Positions 1 through 7,619 of a stretch of 64,000 nucleotides of DNA are shown here, piece after piece. A model generated the notes under the pieces. That model made no database searches. It worked only from the letters and a program-made list of their open reading frames with translations, and was not told the origin of the DNA. Origin of the DNA: Streptomyces humicola (GTDB lineage Bacteria; Actinomycetota; Actinomycetes; Streptomycetales; Streptomycetaceae); NCBI RefSeq assembly GCF_024436035.1, contig NZ_JANFNG010000008.1, positions 124,001 through 188,000 on the forward strand. The letters run 5' to 3'. The number at the start of each line of letters is the position of its first letter. The first letter of the stretch is position 1. The position numbers and the translations under genes were made by a program.

Positions 1-346
1 CCAGCACGCCGTGGCAGAGCACGACGTCGTAGGAGCCCGCCTCCACCACGTCGAGCAGTCCGGTCGCGTCGCCCTGCACCCCGCGGACCCGCTCGGTGGC
101 GCCGGCCTCGTCGGCCCGCCGCCCGAGGGCGAAGAGCGCGTCCGGGTTGGGATCGACCACCGTCACCCGGTGGCCGAGTGCCGCGACGGGCACAGCGAAG
201 GCTCCGGTGCCGCCGCCGGTGTCGAGCACGTCGAGGACGCCGCCCTCCGGGCCTGCGGCCTTGACCTGGCGTTCGAGCGCGTCCTTGAGCACCTCCCAGA
301 CCACGGCGGTACGCAGGGACGCTCTGGGGCGCAGCGGGTCTGACAC
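1..346 (-). CDS. SAM-dependent class I methyltransferase, 3' end beyond window
   Basis: Only the first 115 codons are visible because the minus-strand gene runs off the left edge. Residues about 38-54 read VLDTGGGTGAFAVPVA, the glycine-rich SAM-binding motif I of Rossmann-fold methyltransferases. It is followed by an acidic strand (VTVVDPNP, motif post-I) and a YDVVLCHGVL segment typical of motif II. The substrate cannot be told from this part. The GTG start at 346 is chosen because GAGGAG lies about ten bases upstream; the ATG at 372 is out of frame. A ubiquinone/menaquinone-type or generic small-molecule methyltransferase is possible. Confidence 0.85.
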   Translation of the reverse strand, partial: MSDPLRPRASLRTAVVWEVLKDALERQVKAAGPEGGVLDVLDTGGGTGAFAVPVAALGHRVTVVDPNPDALFALGRRADEAGATERVRGVQGDATGLLDVVEAGSYDVVLCHGVL

Positions 347-466
347 GGTGGGGCGGCTCCTCGGCGGGGCATCGCACCCTGATGGCCTGCGATGCGGAAC
401 TGACGTCGGCGGCCTCCACTTTATGCCTCCGGCGGCGCAGGACGCTTGACGTCCACGGGCGCCCCT

Positions 467-985
467 CTATGCGGTCCGTATGTCACCGTCCGACGGCTGC
501 TGCGGCAGCGTGGGCTGCAGGGCGAGGAGCCGTTCGACCAGGCGCAGGAACATGCCCGCGGCGCGCACCAGGTCGTCCGCGTCGCGCCAGCTGGCGGCGC
601 CGGTTATGCCCGCCTCCGCCTTGGCCCGGCGCGGCGCGCCCGCGGCGAACAGCGCGCTCCATTCGGCGAGTTCGGGCGCGACTTCAGGCAGCACCTCCCA
701 GGCGCTGCGGATCCGCTGCCTGCGCCGTGGCGTGGGCTCCGGCCGCGCCCGTACCGCGAGCACGGCGGCCGCCGTGCGCAGCGCGGCCAGGTGTGCGGTG
801 GCATAGCGCTCGTTGGGGGTCTGGAGCACCGCGGCCTCGTCGAGGCCGGTGTGTGCCTGGGTGAGCAGGTCGAGGGCGGCGGGCGCGGCCGTCATCCTGC
901 GCAGGACGGGATGGACATCGCTCGCGGGCCCGGGCTGCGGGCCGGTGGCGGCGCGGCGGCGGCGCGCGGCTGCTGTGGCGGCCAT
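467..985 (-). CDS. HEPN domain protein, SAV_6107 family
   Basis: A 172-residue all-helical protein of the SAV_6107-type HEPN family found in streptomycetes. HEPN domains are four-helix bundles, many of which are RNases with a catalytic R-X4-6-H motif. Here R60-YATA-H65 (NERYATAH) gives an intact RX4H. The first 30 residues are Arg/Ala-rich and probably disordered. The ATG at 985 is preferred over upstream in-frame ATGs because GGAGGT precedes it by a few bases. The gene stands alone, divergent from the ABC transporter operon, with no antitoxin partner (such as an MNT nucleotidyltransferase) next to it. A DNA-damage-type promoter lies 53-75 bases upstream. RNase activity is inferred from the motif only. 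Confidence 0.85.
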   Translation of the reverse strand: MAATAAARRRRAATGPQPGPASDVHPVLRRMTAAPAALDLLTQAHTGLDEAAVLQTPNERYATAHLAALRTAAAVLAVRARPEPTPRRRQRIRSAWEVLPEVAPELAEWSALFAAGAPRRAKAEAGITGAASWRDADDLVRAAGMFLRLVERLLALQPTLPQQPSDGDIRTA

Positions 986-1037
986 GGCGACCTCCTGTCT
1001 CCGGTCTTCGTACGACGGTTCGAGTCCGTTCACGCTC

Positions 1038-1060
1038 ATAGTGGGGCACACCACTGACAA
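1038..1060 (-). promoter_or_regulatory. RecA-independent DNA-damage promoter (RecA-NDp/PafBC type)
   Basis: On the minus strand TTGTCAGTG (1060-1052), eight bases, then CACTAT (1043-1038). The actinobacterial LexA/RecA-independent damage promoter consensus is TTGTCRGTG-N8-TAnnnT. The upstream box and spacing match exactly; the -10 keeps the key A2 and T6 but has C instead of T at position 1. The predicted transcript starts near 1031, about 45 bases before the HEPN start codon. Confidence 0.6.
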
Positions 1061-1142
1061 TCGGCCCTGACCTGCGAAAACACCCTGAGACGGCATCAGG
1101 GCGACCCGGTGCGCGGTGCTCTGGCGCCATGCGGCATACTTT

Positions 1143-1162
1143 TGAACTGACTAGTCAGTTCA
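1143..1162 (+). promoter_or_regulatory. 20-bp perfect palindrome, probable TetR operator
   Basis: TGAACTGACTAGTCAGTTCA is a perfect 20-bp palindrome lying 37 bases before the ABC ATPase start and directly after a CATACT -10-like hexamer (1135-1140). Length and symmetry fit a TetR-family dimer site. The operon it heads ends with a TetR gene (4154-4765), so autoregulation of the whole operon is the simplest reading. Confidence 0.7.
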
Positions 1163-1198
1163 GGAGAGAAGGAAGAGAAAGAAGAGAGGGGAGGACAC

Positions 1199-2002
1199 GT
1201 GGAGGCCACCACCGCACCAGGGGCGGCGGTCACCGCCGAGGGCCTCGGGCTCGACGGACCACACGGCCGGGTGTTCCGGGACGTCACGCTGAACGCACCG
1301 GCGGGGAGCCTGATCGCGATAGAGGGCCCGTCCGGCTCGGGGCGGACCTGCCTGCTGCTTACACTCACCGGCCGCATGCGCCCCACCATCGGTCATGCCA
1401 CCGTGGCCGGCCTGCAGCTGCCCAGGCGTCTGGCCGCAGTCCGCAGCATCACCGGGCTCGGCCCGGTCGACGGCGTGTCCGAGCTCGACCCGGCGCTCAC
1501 CGTCCAGGAGCACCTGCGTGAACGCGCGCTGCTGCACCGGCTGTTCACCGGGCCCGTCTCGCCGCGCGCCCTGTTCAGGCCGCGCGGCGAGCGCGCCGAA
1601 CAGACCCGGGCGCGCATCGACGAGGCGCTGGCGGCCGCGGAGCTCGACCTCGGCCTCCTCCCCAAGGGCCCGCGCACCCACGTACGCGACCTGGAACGGA
1701 CCGAGGCGCTGCGGCTCGGAGTTGCTCTCGCACTGCTCGGACGCCCGCGTCTGCTCGCAGTGGACGACGTGGACCACAAGCTGTCGAGCGCGGACCGGGC
1801 GGCCGCATGGACGACGCTTCGCGCCATCGCGGAGTCCGGCACGACGGTGCTCGCGGTGTGCACCGAGGCGCTCGAGGGGGCCGTCACCGTCCGCCTCGGC
1901 GCGGGCCGCCCGACCGACCACAACAACGACCACGAGACCGAGAACGAGACGAAGACGAAGGGGGCGGCGGCCGATGCGTACGCCGAGGCTGGCAGCGCTT
2001 GA
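1199..2002 (+). CDS. ABC transporter ATP-binding protein, degenerate motifs
   Basis: A 267-residue ABC-type ATPase. It has a P-loop GPSGSGRT around residues 43-50 and a Walker B-like RLLAVDDVD around 181. Several key residues differ from the family rule: the Walker A lysine is arginine, the catalytic glutamate after Walker B is aspartate, the LSGGQ signature is not recognisable (DLERTEALRLG in its place), and the switch histidine is replaced by CTE. The C-terminus is a charged Glu/Thr/Lys tail. The GTG start follows GGGGAGGA. Its end overlaps the YhgE/Pip gene by 29 bases, so it probably partners that membrane protein, but hydrolysis may be weak or absent. Confidence 0.8.
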   Translation: MEATTAPGAAVTAEGLGLDGPHGRVFRDVTLNAPAGSLIAIEGPSGSGRTCLLLTLTGRMRPTIGHATVAGLQLPRRLAAVRSITGLGPVDGVSELDPALTVQEHLRERALLHRLFTGPVSPRALFRPRGERAEQTRARIDEALAAAELDLGLLPKGPRTHVRDLERTEALRLGVALALLGRPRLLAVDDVDHKLSSADRAAAWTTLRAIAESGTTVLAVCTEALEGAVTVRLGAGRPTDHNNDHETENETKTKGAAADAYAEAGSA

Positions 2003-4103
2003 GCTGCGGAAGTTCGGCAGGGGACGGCTGCCGCGGGCGGCGATGGCCGCCCTCCTGCTGCTCCCGCTGCTCTACGGCGCGCTGTACCTGTGCTCGTTCT
2101 GGGACCCGTACGGGAGGCTGAACAAGATCCCGGTGGCCCTGGTCAACGCCGACCGGGGAGCGACCGTGGACGGCCGGAAGGTCACGGCCGGCGACACGAT
2201 CGCTGCCAACCTGCGCACCAACACCTCATCCTTCGACTGGCAGGTGACGGACGCGGCGCATGCGGCGAAAGGCGTCGAGGACGGCACGTACTACCTGTCG
2301 CTGACCATCCCCGCCGACTTCAGCAGCCGTGTCGCCTCGGCCTCGGGCACCGATCCCGAGACCGGTGCGCTCCAGGTCCGCACCAACGACGCCAACAACT
2401 ACATCGTCGGGCAGATATCGCGCACGGTCTTCTCCGAAGTACGCGCCGCAGCCTCCGCCAACGCGTCCCGCTCCTTCTACGACAACATCTTCGTGGCGTT
2501 CTCCGACATCCACGACAGGACCCAGCAGGCCGCGCAGGGCGCCGACGACCTCAGCGCCGGGATCGGCGCGGCCAAGGACGGCGCCGGGCAGCTCGCGGAC
2601 GGCCTCGGCACGGCCAAGCAGGGCAGCAGCGAGCTCGCGTCGAAGATGAACACCCTCGCCACCGGCCTGGGCACACTCGACACCGGCGCGGCCGACCTCG
2701 CAAGCGGCACCAGGAGCGCCGCCCGGGGCACCCAGGAGCTCGCCGACCAGGCGAACGCCATCGCCGGCAAGGCCGGTCCGTTCCTCAACAGCCACAGCAA
2801 GGAGATCGGCGACGCGGCCCAACTGGTCGCCGACGCCTCGCAGACCATCGCGGCCGACCTCGGCACGCTGCCCGCAGACGCCTCGCAGGCGGCGAGCGAC
2901 GCCCAGTCCGCCCACGACAAGCTCGCCACCACCTACACGCAGGAGTGCGAAGGTCCGCTGCCGATGGGCACCGACTGCCCGGCGCTGAAGCAGGCCGTGG
3001 ACGCCGCCAAGGAGGTGGCGGACGTCGCCCGGAACGTCGACGCCCTGGTGCAGCAGAACACCTCGTCGCTGACCGGCCTGCGCAACGACCTCGAACAGGT
3101 CCACGCATTCTCGCAGCAGCTCGCCGAAGAGGCACCGCACCTGTCGTCCGATCTCGACACCGCGGTCAGCAAGATCAACGCCCTCAACGCGGGCGTCCAC
3201 GAGATCGCCGACGGTGCGGACGTGCTGCACAGCGGCCTGGCCACCGCCAAGTCCGGCTCCGACGCGCTCACCACGGGCGCCGGCAGCCTCGACTCGGGCA
3301 TCGGCCGGCTCTCCACCGGCGCGCAGAGCCTGGACGGCGGCCTGTACAAGCTCTCCGACGGCTCCGGCCGACTCGCCTCGGGGCTGAAGAACGGCGTTGC
3401 GCAGATCCCCGACTACGACAAGCAGCAGCGCGACGCGCGCAGCGCCGTCATGTCCGACCCCGTACAGCTCGCCGCCCAGGCGCTGCACAAGGCGCCCAAC
3501 TACGGGACGGGCTTCGCGCCCTACTTCATACCGCTGTCGCTGTGGGTCGGCGCCATGGTCTCGTACATGCTGCTGCAGCCGCTCAGCAAGCGGGCTCTGT
3601 CCGCCGGTGCCCCGGGGTGGCGGATCGCGCTCGCCGGCTGGCTGCCGGTGGCGGCGATCGGCATCGCACAGACGGCGGCGCTGATGGCCGTCCTGCACTG
3701 GGGGCTCGGGCTGCAGATGGTGCGCGCCGCGGGGACCATTGGTTTCCTGTCCCTGGTCACCTGCTGCTTCGCGGCGATCGTGCAGTGGCTGGGCGCCCGC
3801 TTCGGGCCTGCCGGGCGCGTGCTCGTCCTTGCGCTGCTGATGCTGCAGCTGACCTCGGCGGGCGGTACGTATCCCGTGCAGACCTCCCCGGGCTTCTTCA
3901 ACTGGATCCACCCGTTCCTGCCGATGAGTTACGTGGTCGATGGGCTGCGCCATCTGATCACGGGAGGGGAGTTGTGGCCGGTGTGGCGTGCGTGCCTGGT
4001 GTTGCTCGCGTTCACCGCCGGGGCGCTGGCGCTCACCACGTGGACGGCACGGCGCAAGCAGGTGTGGACGGTGGACAGGCTGCATCCCGAGCTCACTTTG
4101 TGA
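1974..4103 (+). CDS. YhgE/Pip domain membrane protein
   Basis: A 709-residue protein with one N-terminal membrane helix (about residues 22-41, rich in Leu), a long extracytoplasmic region, and five or so helices in the last 200 residues. This is the layout of the YhgE/Pip (phage-infection-protein-like, ABC-2 superfamily) family. The central part (about 190-470) carries many short Gly/Ala/Asp repeats of the form GxxxLxxGxxxxxxGxxxLA, predicted to form long helical rods. The ATG at 1974 lies inside the ATPase gene and makes the usual family N-terminus (MRTPRLAALELRKF). Family members are linked to export or membrane-stress functions; the substrate is unknown. Translation is probably coupled to the ATPase, and the TetR gene follows 50 bases later. 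Confidence 0.88.
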   Translation: MRTPRLAALELRKFGRGRLPRAAMAALLLLPLLYGALYLCSFWDPYGRLNKIPVALVNADRGATVDGRKVTAGDTIAANLRTNTSSFDWQVTDAAHAAKGVEDGTYYLSLTIPADFSSRVASASGTDPETGALQVRTNDANNYIVGQISRTVFSEVRAAASANASRSFYDNIFVAFSDIHDRTQQAAQGADDLSAGIGAAKDGAGQLADGLGTAKQGSSELASKMNTLATGLGTLDTGAADLASGTRSAARGTQELADQANAIAGKAGPFLNSHSKEIGDAAQLVADASQTIAADLGTLPADASQAASDAQSAHDKLATTYTQECEGPLPMGTDCPALKQAVDAAKEVADVARNVDALVQQNTSSLTGLRNDLEQVHAFSQQLAEEAPHLSSDLDTAVSKINALNAGVHEIADGADVLHSGLATAKSGSDALTTGAGSLDSGIGRLSTGAQSLDGGLYKLSDGSGRLASGLKNGVAQIPDYDKQQRDARSAVMSDPVQLAAQALHKAPNYGTGFAPYFIPLSLWVGAMVSYMLLQPLSKRALSAGAPGWRIALAGWLPVAAIGIAQTAALMAVLHWGLGLQMVRAAGTIGFLSLVTCCFAAIVQWLGARFGPAGRVLVLALLMLQLTSAGGTYPVQTSPGFFNWIHPFLPMSYVVDGLRHLITGGELWPVWRACLVLLAFTAGALALTTWTARRKQVWTVDRLHPELTL

Positions 4104-4153
4104 TCCCGGACATGGGCGTCCAAGGCGTGGGGCACGAGTAGGAGAATCAGCCC

Positions 4154-4765
4154 ATGAACAGCCCACGACGCCAGGCCACCCGGCAGAAGCTCTACGAGGC
4201 CGCGGTCACCCTCATCGCCGAGAAGGGCTTCTCCTCCACCACGGTGGACGAGATCGCCGAGCGGGCGGGGGTCGCGAAAGGCACCGTCTACTACAACTTC
4301 GCGAGCAAGAACGATCTTTTCGAGGAGCTGTTGCGGCACGGTGTGGGGCTGCTGACCGCGTCGCTGCGGGAGGCCGCCGACAGCACGGAGGCGGCGGGCG
4401 GCAGCCAGGTCGACGCGCTGGACGCGATGATCAGGGCGGGCCTGGTCTTCATCGCCCGCTACCCGTCCTTCACGCAGCTGTACGTCGCCGAGTTGTGGCG
4501 CACCAACCGGGCGTGGCAGTCCACGCTGATGATGGTGCGGCAGGAGGCCGTCGCGGTGGTGGAGAAGGTGTTGCGCGAGGCAGTGGACGGCGGCGAGCTG
4601 AGCGACGAGATCGACGTTCCGCTGACCGCGTCCGCGCTGTTCGGGATGGTGCTGGTGGCCGCGCTCGACTGGCAGGCGTTCCAGCCGGACCGTGACATCG
4701 ACGACGTGCACGCGGCGCTGTCCCGGCTGTTGCAGGGCCGGGTGGGAGGCGGTGCGCCTCGCTGA
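4154..4765 (+). CDS. TetR family transcriptional regulator
   Basis: A 203-residue repressor. Residues 8-54 form the TetR helix-turn-helix (TRQKLYEAAVTLIAEKGF ... TVDEIAERAGVAKGTVYYNF), and the remainder is a helical ligand-binding domain with no assignable ligand. AGGAGAATC precedes the ATG. It is the last gene of the ABC ATPase / YhgE-Pip operon and likely acts on the 20-bp palindrome at 1143-1162, which would make it control its own synthesis and that of the transporter. A strong hairpin follows 26 bases after the stop. Confidence 0.93.
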   Translation: MNSPRRQATRQKLYEAAVTLIAEKGFSSTTVDEIAERAGVAKGTVYYNFASKNDLFEELLRHGVGLLTASLREAADSTEAAGGSQVDALDAMIRAGLVFIARYPSFTQLYVAELWRTNRAWQSTLMMVRQEAVAVVEKVLREAVDGGELSDEIDVPLTASALFGMVLVAALDWQAFQPDRDIDDVHAALSRLLQGRVGGGAPR

Positions 4766-4790
4766 CGAGAGCAGGCCGGGGGGAAGTGCG

Positions 4791-4839
4791 CGCCGGTCCG
4801 GCGCGGCTCGATCCCCCTTCGAGCCGCGCCGGACCGGCG
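4791..4839 (+). terminator. 21-bp stem hairpin after the TetR gene
   Basis: Arms 4791-4811 and 4819-4839 are perfectly complementary (21 bp, beginning CGCCGGTCCGG) around a 7-base loop. It starts 26 bases after the TetR stop. A U-tract is absent, as is common for streptomycete terminators. It should end the ABC/YhgE/TetR transcript and insulate the C-rich repeat tract downstream. Confidence 0.75.
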
Positions 4840-4933
4840 TTTCCCCCGCACTCCCCCGATCCCCCGGGTGTCCCCGTTTTCCCCCATCCCACCCGTCCCC
4901 GTTTTCCCCCGTCCGGGCTGCGCCGTTCCGCCG

Positions 4934-5014
4934 CCCCGTGTCGGCGGTGCCGGCGCGGTGCCCCGTGTCGGCGGTGCCGGCGCGGTGCCCCGTGTCGGCG
5001 GTGCCGGCGCGGTG
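4934..5014. repeat. Three perfect 27-bp tandem repeats in a C-rich intergenic tract
   Basis: Three identical 27-base units (CCCCGTGTCGGCGG...GCGCGGTG) run head to tail at 4934-4960, 4961-4987 and 4988-5014. Just upstream (about 4840-4915) a looser C-rich array repeats TCCCCGTTTTCCCCC. The 4766-5162 stretch has no credible gene: it holds the terminator, these repeats, a palindrome at 5086-5101 and the promoter of the next gene. Confidence 0.9.
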
Positions 5015-5085
5015 CCCGTTCGTTGCCTCTACTCTCCCGTCCGGAGCGGCGTCCGCCCATCCGCTCGGCTACTCAACTGGGTACC

Positions 5086-5101
5086 TGAGTACCCGTACTC
5101 A
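5086..5101. promoter_or_regulatory. 16-bp inverted repeat upstream of the CrtI-like gene
   Basis: TGAGTACCCGTACTCA is a 7+2+7 inverted repeat. It overlaps a second one (GGGTAC-CTGA-GTACCC, 5079-5094). It lies 32 bases before the -35-like box of the promoter at 5133, a position suited to an activator or repressor. No regulator is assignable. Confidence 0.4.
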
Positions 5102-5132
5102 CCCCGTGGGTGCGGATACGTGCGCGGCGGCG

Positions 5133-5155
5133 TTGTCAGTGGTGCCGGATAGAGT
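5133..5155 (+). promoter_or_regulatory. RecA-independent DNA-damage promoter, probably leaderless
   Basis: TTGTCAGTG (5133-5141), eight bases, then TAGAGT (5150-5155) is a full match to the actinobacterial TTGTCRGTG-N8-TAnnnT damage promoter. A start about seven bases after the -10 falls at 5162-5163, the A of the ATG of the next gene, so the mRNA would be leaderless. No Shine-Dalgarno sequence is visible, in agreement. Confidence 0.65.
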
Positions 5156-5162
5156 CATCGGC

Positions 5163-6587
5163 ATGGCACGGATTGCGGTGGTCGGCGCGGGTATGGGCTC
5201 GCTGGCGACGGCCGCCCGGCTGGCCGCGCAGGGCCACCGGGTGGCGGTGTACGAACGCGCGGCGACGTACGGCGGGGGCGTCGGCCGGTTCGAACGGGAG
5301 GGGTTCGTCTTCGACACCGGCCCCGGCCTGCTGCACCTGCCCGCCGTCTACCGGGATCTGTTCGTCAAGACGGGCAAGGGGCTTGCCAAGGACGAGCGGA
5401 CGCTGGAGCAGTGCGTCGAGTTGACGCAGATCGATCCCGCGGTCCGGCATCTCCTCCCGGACGGCAGGGACGTCTCGCTGCCCAACGCATCACGCGCCGG
5501 TGTGGTCGCGGCGCTCGACGAGGCCTTCGGCGCGGGCGCGGGCGAACGCTGGGGTGAGGTGATGAACCGGGCGCGAGAGGTCTGGGAGGTCACGCGCCGC
5601 CCCCTGTTGGAGGACACACTGAGCGACGCCGCCAGTGCGCTCGCCCGTGACCCGTACCCGGCGCGCAGAGGCGGTCTGCTGCGGCGCGACGCGCCCGTGC
5701 TCGACCGGACGGCCCGCTGCGAGCTGCGCGATCCGGGGCTCGTGGCGCTGCTCGGCAGCCATGCGCTGGCCTACGGGTACGACCCGCGCACGGCACCCGC
5801 GAGCGCGGCGATCCTCGCCTACGTCGAGCAGACCTTCGGTGCCTGGTATGTGCGCGGTGGTATACGGGCGCTGGCAGACGCGGTGCACCGGCGGTGCGTC
5901 GCGCACGGAGTGGAGTTCCACTTCGGGGCCGAGGTCACGGCGGTGGTCGAGAAGGACGGCCGGGCCACGGGGATCGAACTCGACGGCGGCATACGAGCGG
6001 AGGCTGATGCGGTGGTCGACGGCACCGCACGGCTCGACGGGGACGGCGCGGCCGAACCGCCCTCGGCGCTCGGCCGGTTCACCGTGCTGCTCGCCCTGCG
6101 CGGCGGAAGGTCCGCGGGGACCGTGCACCGCACCATAGTGCACGGATCGCCCACCGTCACCGTGCTGCGGCCGGACGACCCCGCGTTGCGCCCCGACGAC
6201 GAGCACGAGGCGGTCACCGTCACCGTCGCCGTGCCCCCGCAGGGTCCGGTGGACTGGGCGGCGCCCGGGTATGCGGAAGGGTTCGCCGAGCGGGTGGTCG
6301 AGGCGGCGCAGGCAGCCGTGCCCGGGCTGGCCCAGCGGATCCTGTGGCGCGAGGTGCGCACCCCGCTGGACACCGAGCGGGAGACGGGTGTTCCGGGCGG
6401 GGCCGTTCCGGGGCCTGTACTCGCGGGCGCGGGCGGTGCGTTGCTGCGCCCCGGCAACCGTGGCGTGCTGGAAGGGCTCTATCGCGTCGGCGGCTGCGCA
6501 CACCCAGGAGGCGGGCTGCCGCACTCGGGCATGTCGGGAGCGATCGTCGCCGACCTCATAGCGGGCGGGCCGGGCGGTAGCCGCTGA
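5163..6587 (+). CDS. FAD-dependent oxidoreductase, phytoene desaturase (CrtI)-like
   Basis: A 474-residue flavoprotein of the CrtI/amine-oxidase fold. The N-terminus IAVVGAGMGSLATAARLA is the dinucleotide-binding GxGxxG motif, followed by the usual GGGVGRFEREGFVFDTGP segment. The C-terminus GGCAHPGGGLPHSGMSGA is the CrtI-family signature that contacts FAD. Family members desaturate or saturate polyisoprenoids, but many actinobacterial paralogues have unknown substrates, and no other carotenoid genes lie nearby, so the role is open. The ATG at 5163 begins the Rossmann strand directly, as in relatives. The damage-type promoter ends seven bases upstream. Confidence 0.85.
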   Translation: MARIAVVGAGMGSLATAARLAAQGHRVAVYERAATYGGGVGRFEREGFVFDTGPGLLHLPAVYRDLFVKTGKGLAKDERTLEQCVELTQIDPAVRHLLPDGRDVSLPNASRAGVVAALDEAFGAGAGERWGEVMNRAREVWEVTRRPLLEDTLSDAASALARDPYPARRGGLLRRDAPVLDRTARCELRDPGLVALLGSHALAYGYDPRTAPASAAILAYVEQTFGAWYVRGGIRALADAVHRRCVAHGVEFHFGAEVTAVVEKDGRATGIELDGGIRAEADAVVDGTARLDGDGAAEPPSALGRFTVLLALRGGRSAGTVHRTIVHGSPTVTVLRPDDPALRPDDEHEAVTVTVAVPPQGPVDWAAPGYAEGFAERVVEAAQAAVPGLAQRILWREVRTPLDTERETGVPGGAVPGPVLAGAGGALLRPGNRGVLEGLYRVGGCAHPGGGLPHSGMSGAIVADLIAGGPGGSR

Positions 6588-6605
6588 CCCCCGCCCGGTC
6601 AGGTC

Positions 6606-7565
6606 CTAGTAACCGTACGGATCGGCGTGCTGCGGCTGGGGCTCGTCGTGTGTGGGCGGAGCCTGCTGCGGGATGTATGCGTGTTCGCCCTGATCAGGTT
6701 GGGGGGACCAGACACCCGCCGGCGGGCTGTCGTGTCCGTACGACGCGGCGTTCTGCTCGGCGTATGCGTCGTAGCCGTAGCCGTACCCCTGCGGCTGCTG
6801 GTAGGCGTCGAAGCCTTGGTAGGGCTGCTGCTGGTACCCGGACCAGCTCTCCTGGCCCTGATAGGGCTGCTGTTCGTAGCCGTAGGCGGCGAAGTCCTGC
6901 TGCTGGAAGGGGCCTTGGTAGGAGGCGGCGGGATTCGCGGCGCCCTGCCACTGCGGCTCCGGCTGCGGCTGCGGCTGCGGCTGCCACTCGGTGCCGTACC
7001 CCTGGGCGCCATAGCTCTCGTAACCTCCACCGGTGTAAGGGGTGGAGGCGTACGCGGCGCTATCGCCGTAGATCCCGTACTCGCCGGTGTCCTCGTGCAT
7101 GGGCTCCGGGGAGTACACCTGCGTCTCCTGCAGGCCCGGCTCGTACTCCGCGCCGTAGGTTCCGAACTCGCCCGGCTCCTGGGCCGCGTAACCAAGGTCG
7201 CCCGTGCCGTATGCGGGGTCCGTACCGACGACCGGGGCGGCTTCCTCCTCCCCGGCTGCGGGTGCAGACGCCGTCGGCGTGCCGCCCTTGCGGCGCCTGC
7301 TGGAACCGGGGCGCCCACCGAGAGCCCAGCCGGTGGAGAAGCCGCGCCGGTAGGAGAGCGTGACAAGGGTCTGCCCGGTGCCGAATGCGGCCGCGCCCAG
7401 GATGATCACGACCACCTGCGGGAGGACGACCCCCACCACGACTCCGAGGAAGCCCACGAAGGCGAGCACGCGCCAGCGCAGACGCGCCTTGTACTGGAGC
7501 AGCACCTCGCCCAGCAACCACAGCGCGACAACGCCGAACGCGATGTAGAGGACCGTGTAGCCCAT
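6606..7565 (-). CDS. Membrane protein with long Gln/Tyr/Gly-rich tail, function unknown
   Basis: A 319-residue protein. Residues 1-75 hold two or three membrane helices (MGYTVLYIAFGVVALWLLGE and a second Val-rich segment), then a basic patch (SRRRKGG, about 90-96). The last 220 residues are low-complexity, very rich in Gln, Tyr, Gly and Pro, with repeats such as QQPYQG and QPQPQP. The tail resembles prion-like disordered regions that drive self-association. Homologues next to metF occur in other streptomycetes (recalled). It is transcribed in the same direction as metF, which lies 54 bases upstream, and may share its transcript. No enzymatic motif is seen. Confidence 0.8.
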   Translation of the reverse strand: MGYTVLYIAFGVVALWLLGEVLLQYKARLRWRVLAFVGFLGVVVGVVLPQVVVIILGAAAFGTGQTLVTLSYRRGFSTGWALGGRPGSSRRRKGGTPTASAPAAGEEEAAPVVGTDPAYGTGDLGYAAQEPGEFGTYGAEYEPGLQETQVYSPEPMHEDTGEYGIYGDSAAYASTPYTGGGYESYGAQGYGTEWQPQPQPQPEPQWQGAANPAASYQGPFQQQDFAAYGYEQQPYQGQESWSGYQQQPYQGFDAYQQPQGYGYGYDAYAEQNAASYGHDSPPAGVWSPQPDQGEHAYIPQQAPPTHDEPQPQHADPYGY

Positions 7566-7619
7566 GTGCGCACTTCCTCACCGATCACCGTTGTCGCCCC
7601 CAGGCGGTGTCCCGCCTCC

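Noticed and set aside
2090-4141. Very long open frames overlapping the YhgE/Pip gene on both strands
   Set aside because: Arg/Pro/Gly-rich composition with no domain; they are by-products of high GC at third positions of the real gene.
4934-5014. 27-bp repeats as a CRISPR array
   Set aside because: Units abut without unique spacers and no cas gene is near.
5163-6587. Carotenoid biosynthesis cluster around the CrtI-like gene
   Set aside because: No phytoene synthase, geranylgeranyl synthase or cyclase gene occurs in the window.
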